The notes below the pieces were generated by a model that worked only from the letters and a program-made list of their open reading frames with translations, made no database searches and had not been told where the DNA came from. The position numbers and the translations under genes are program-made. DNA of 7,872 nucleotides from an uncultured Prevotella sp. (GTDB lineage Bacteria > Bacteroidota > Bacteroidia > Bacteroidales > Bacteroidaceae), in NCBI GenBank assembly GCA_934230685.1, contig CAKQFF010000091.1, forward strand, positions 1-7,872, written 5' to 3'. Below are positions 7,552 through 7,872 of the stretch, one piece after another (the stretch's first letter is position 1; the number at the start of each line of letters is the position of its first letter).

Positions 7552-7663
7552 TAATTAGTGTTTTGCTGAAATAATGCATATTTTAACCTCATTTATCAGC
7601 CATATAGGAATTGTCTGTTGCCCTATTAGTCTGGCTAAATATTAATTCTGCAAACACTAATTA
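7552..7663. repeat. Long imperfect palindrome, MITE-like or structured RNA
   Basis: The outer arms are 7552-7572 (starting TAATTAGTGTTT) and 7645-7663 (ending AAACACTAATTA). They are complementary apart from two single-base bulges and one mismatch. Inside, further complementary blocks line up in order: ATTT (7591-7594) with AAAT (7637-7640), AGCC (7598-7601) with GGCT (7633-7636), and ATAGG (7604-7608) with CCTAT (7622-7626). The whole 112 bp could fold into one long interrupted hairpin. No ORF, clear target-site duplication or T-run goes with it. Confidence 0.6.
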
Positions 7664-7670
7664 TAATACA

Positions 7671-7713
7671 AAAGCGGCATAAGAATCTTGTTGTAAAATT
7701 CTTATACCGCTTT
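7671..7713 (-). terminator. Intrinsic terminator of the gene entering from the right edge
   Basis: Arms 7671-7686 and 7698-7713 form a 16-bp stem with an 11-nt loop. The single non-Watson-Crick position is a G-U wobble in minus-strand RNA but an A-C mismatch in plus-strand RNA, which favours minus-strand use. The minus-strand stem ends in CTTT and runs into TGTATTATAA. It lies 47 nt beyond the stop codon at 7761. Confidence 0.8.
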
Positions 7714-7760
7714 ATATTCAATCTTCAAGCCTATCTAAACCAGATTGGCTCAAAAGTTCA

Positions 7761-7872
7761 TTAGTATTCGTCATCATTCCAAAGGAAGTCATCCTTTGAA
7801 GGATAGTCGGGCCAAAGGTCCTCGATGCTCTCGTATACGTCGCCCTCGTCCTCTATCTCCTGAAGGTTCTCA
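7761..7872 (-). CDS. C-terminal end of an unidentified protein, cut by the window edge
   Basis: Read from the right edge on the minus strand, an open frame of 36 codons ends in TAA at 7761-7763. The tail is strongly acidic, with about 17 Asp/Glu residues and a single Lys. It carries the aromatic motifs EDLWPDYPSKDDF and LWNDDEY at the very end. GC-rich codon use and a matching downstream terminator support a real gene. I do not recognise the family: the fragment could be the acidic C-terminal extension of a larger protein or the end of a small one, and no function can be given. Confidence 0.7.
   Translation of the reverse strand, partial: ENLQEIEDEGDVYESIEDLWPDYPSKDDFLWNDDEY

Larger units (their letters stand above)
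7351..7760. other. Non-coding stretch upstream of fldA
   Basis: This AT-rich stretch of about 410 nt contains no ORF I would call a gene on either strand. It holds the triple direct repeat, the long imperfect palindrome and the terminator of the gene at the right edge, each listed separately. I found no TAnnTTTG element on either strand, so there is no promoter-based sign of a small RNA gene. Confidence 0.6.

Overview
The window looks like chromosomal DNA of a Bacteroidota member, most likely in the Prevotella/Segatella group. The clues are genes without Shine-Dalgarno sequences but with A/T-rich leaders, Bacteroidota-type promoters with a TAnnTTTG -7 element, a polysaccharide-degradation operon built from GH92 and GH125 alpha-mannosidases, and the flavodoxin/DUF2023 gene pair typical of this phylum. 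The genus is inferred from overall protein character and was not tested.

Layout: positions 1-229 are an AT-rich leader with one candidate -7 element. Positions 230-6227 hold three tightly packed plus-strand genes: a GH92 mannosidase with the full alpha-1,2 signature, a second and divergent GH92 mannosidase, and a GH125 exo-alpha-1,6-mannosidase. All three carry export signals. Gaps are 15 nt and at most 34 nt, so they should form one operon. It ends at a very strong hairpin (6269-6331) that can also terminate the convergent minus-strand genes. Those are a long-chain flavodoxin (fldA, 6761-7258) followed 44 nt later by a DUF2023 protein (6354-6716), driven by a well-formed promoter at 7319-7350. 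From 7351 to 7760 I see no credible gene. This stretch holds three 22-bp-spaced direct repeats (7472-7530), a long imperfect palindrome (7552-7663) and a minus-strand terminator (7671-7713). The terminator belongs to a gene that enters from the right edge and ends at 7761, of which only an acidic 36-residue tail is visible.

How it works together: the three exported mannosidases have complementary expected linkages (alpha-1,2; undetermined, perhaps alpha-1,3; alpha-1,6). They could strip high-mannose N-glycans or fungal-type mannan to mannose in the periplasm. No SusC/SusD, endo-enzyme or regulator is in the window, so uptake must be encoded elsewhere. Flavodoxin is a small FMN electron carrier, and DUF2023 is its uncharacterised partner, here with four clustered C-terminal cysteines. 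The least explained DNA is the repeat- and palindrome-bearing stretch upstream of fldA.
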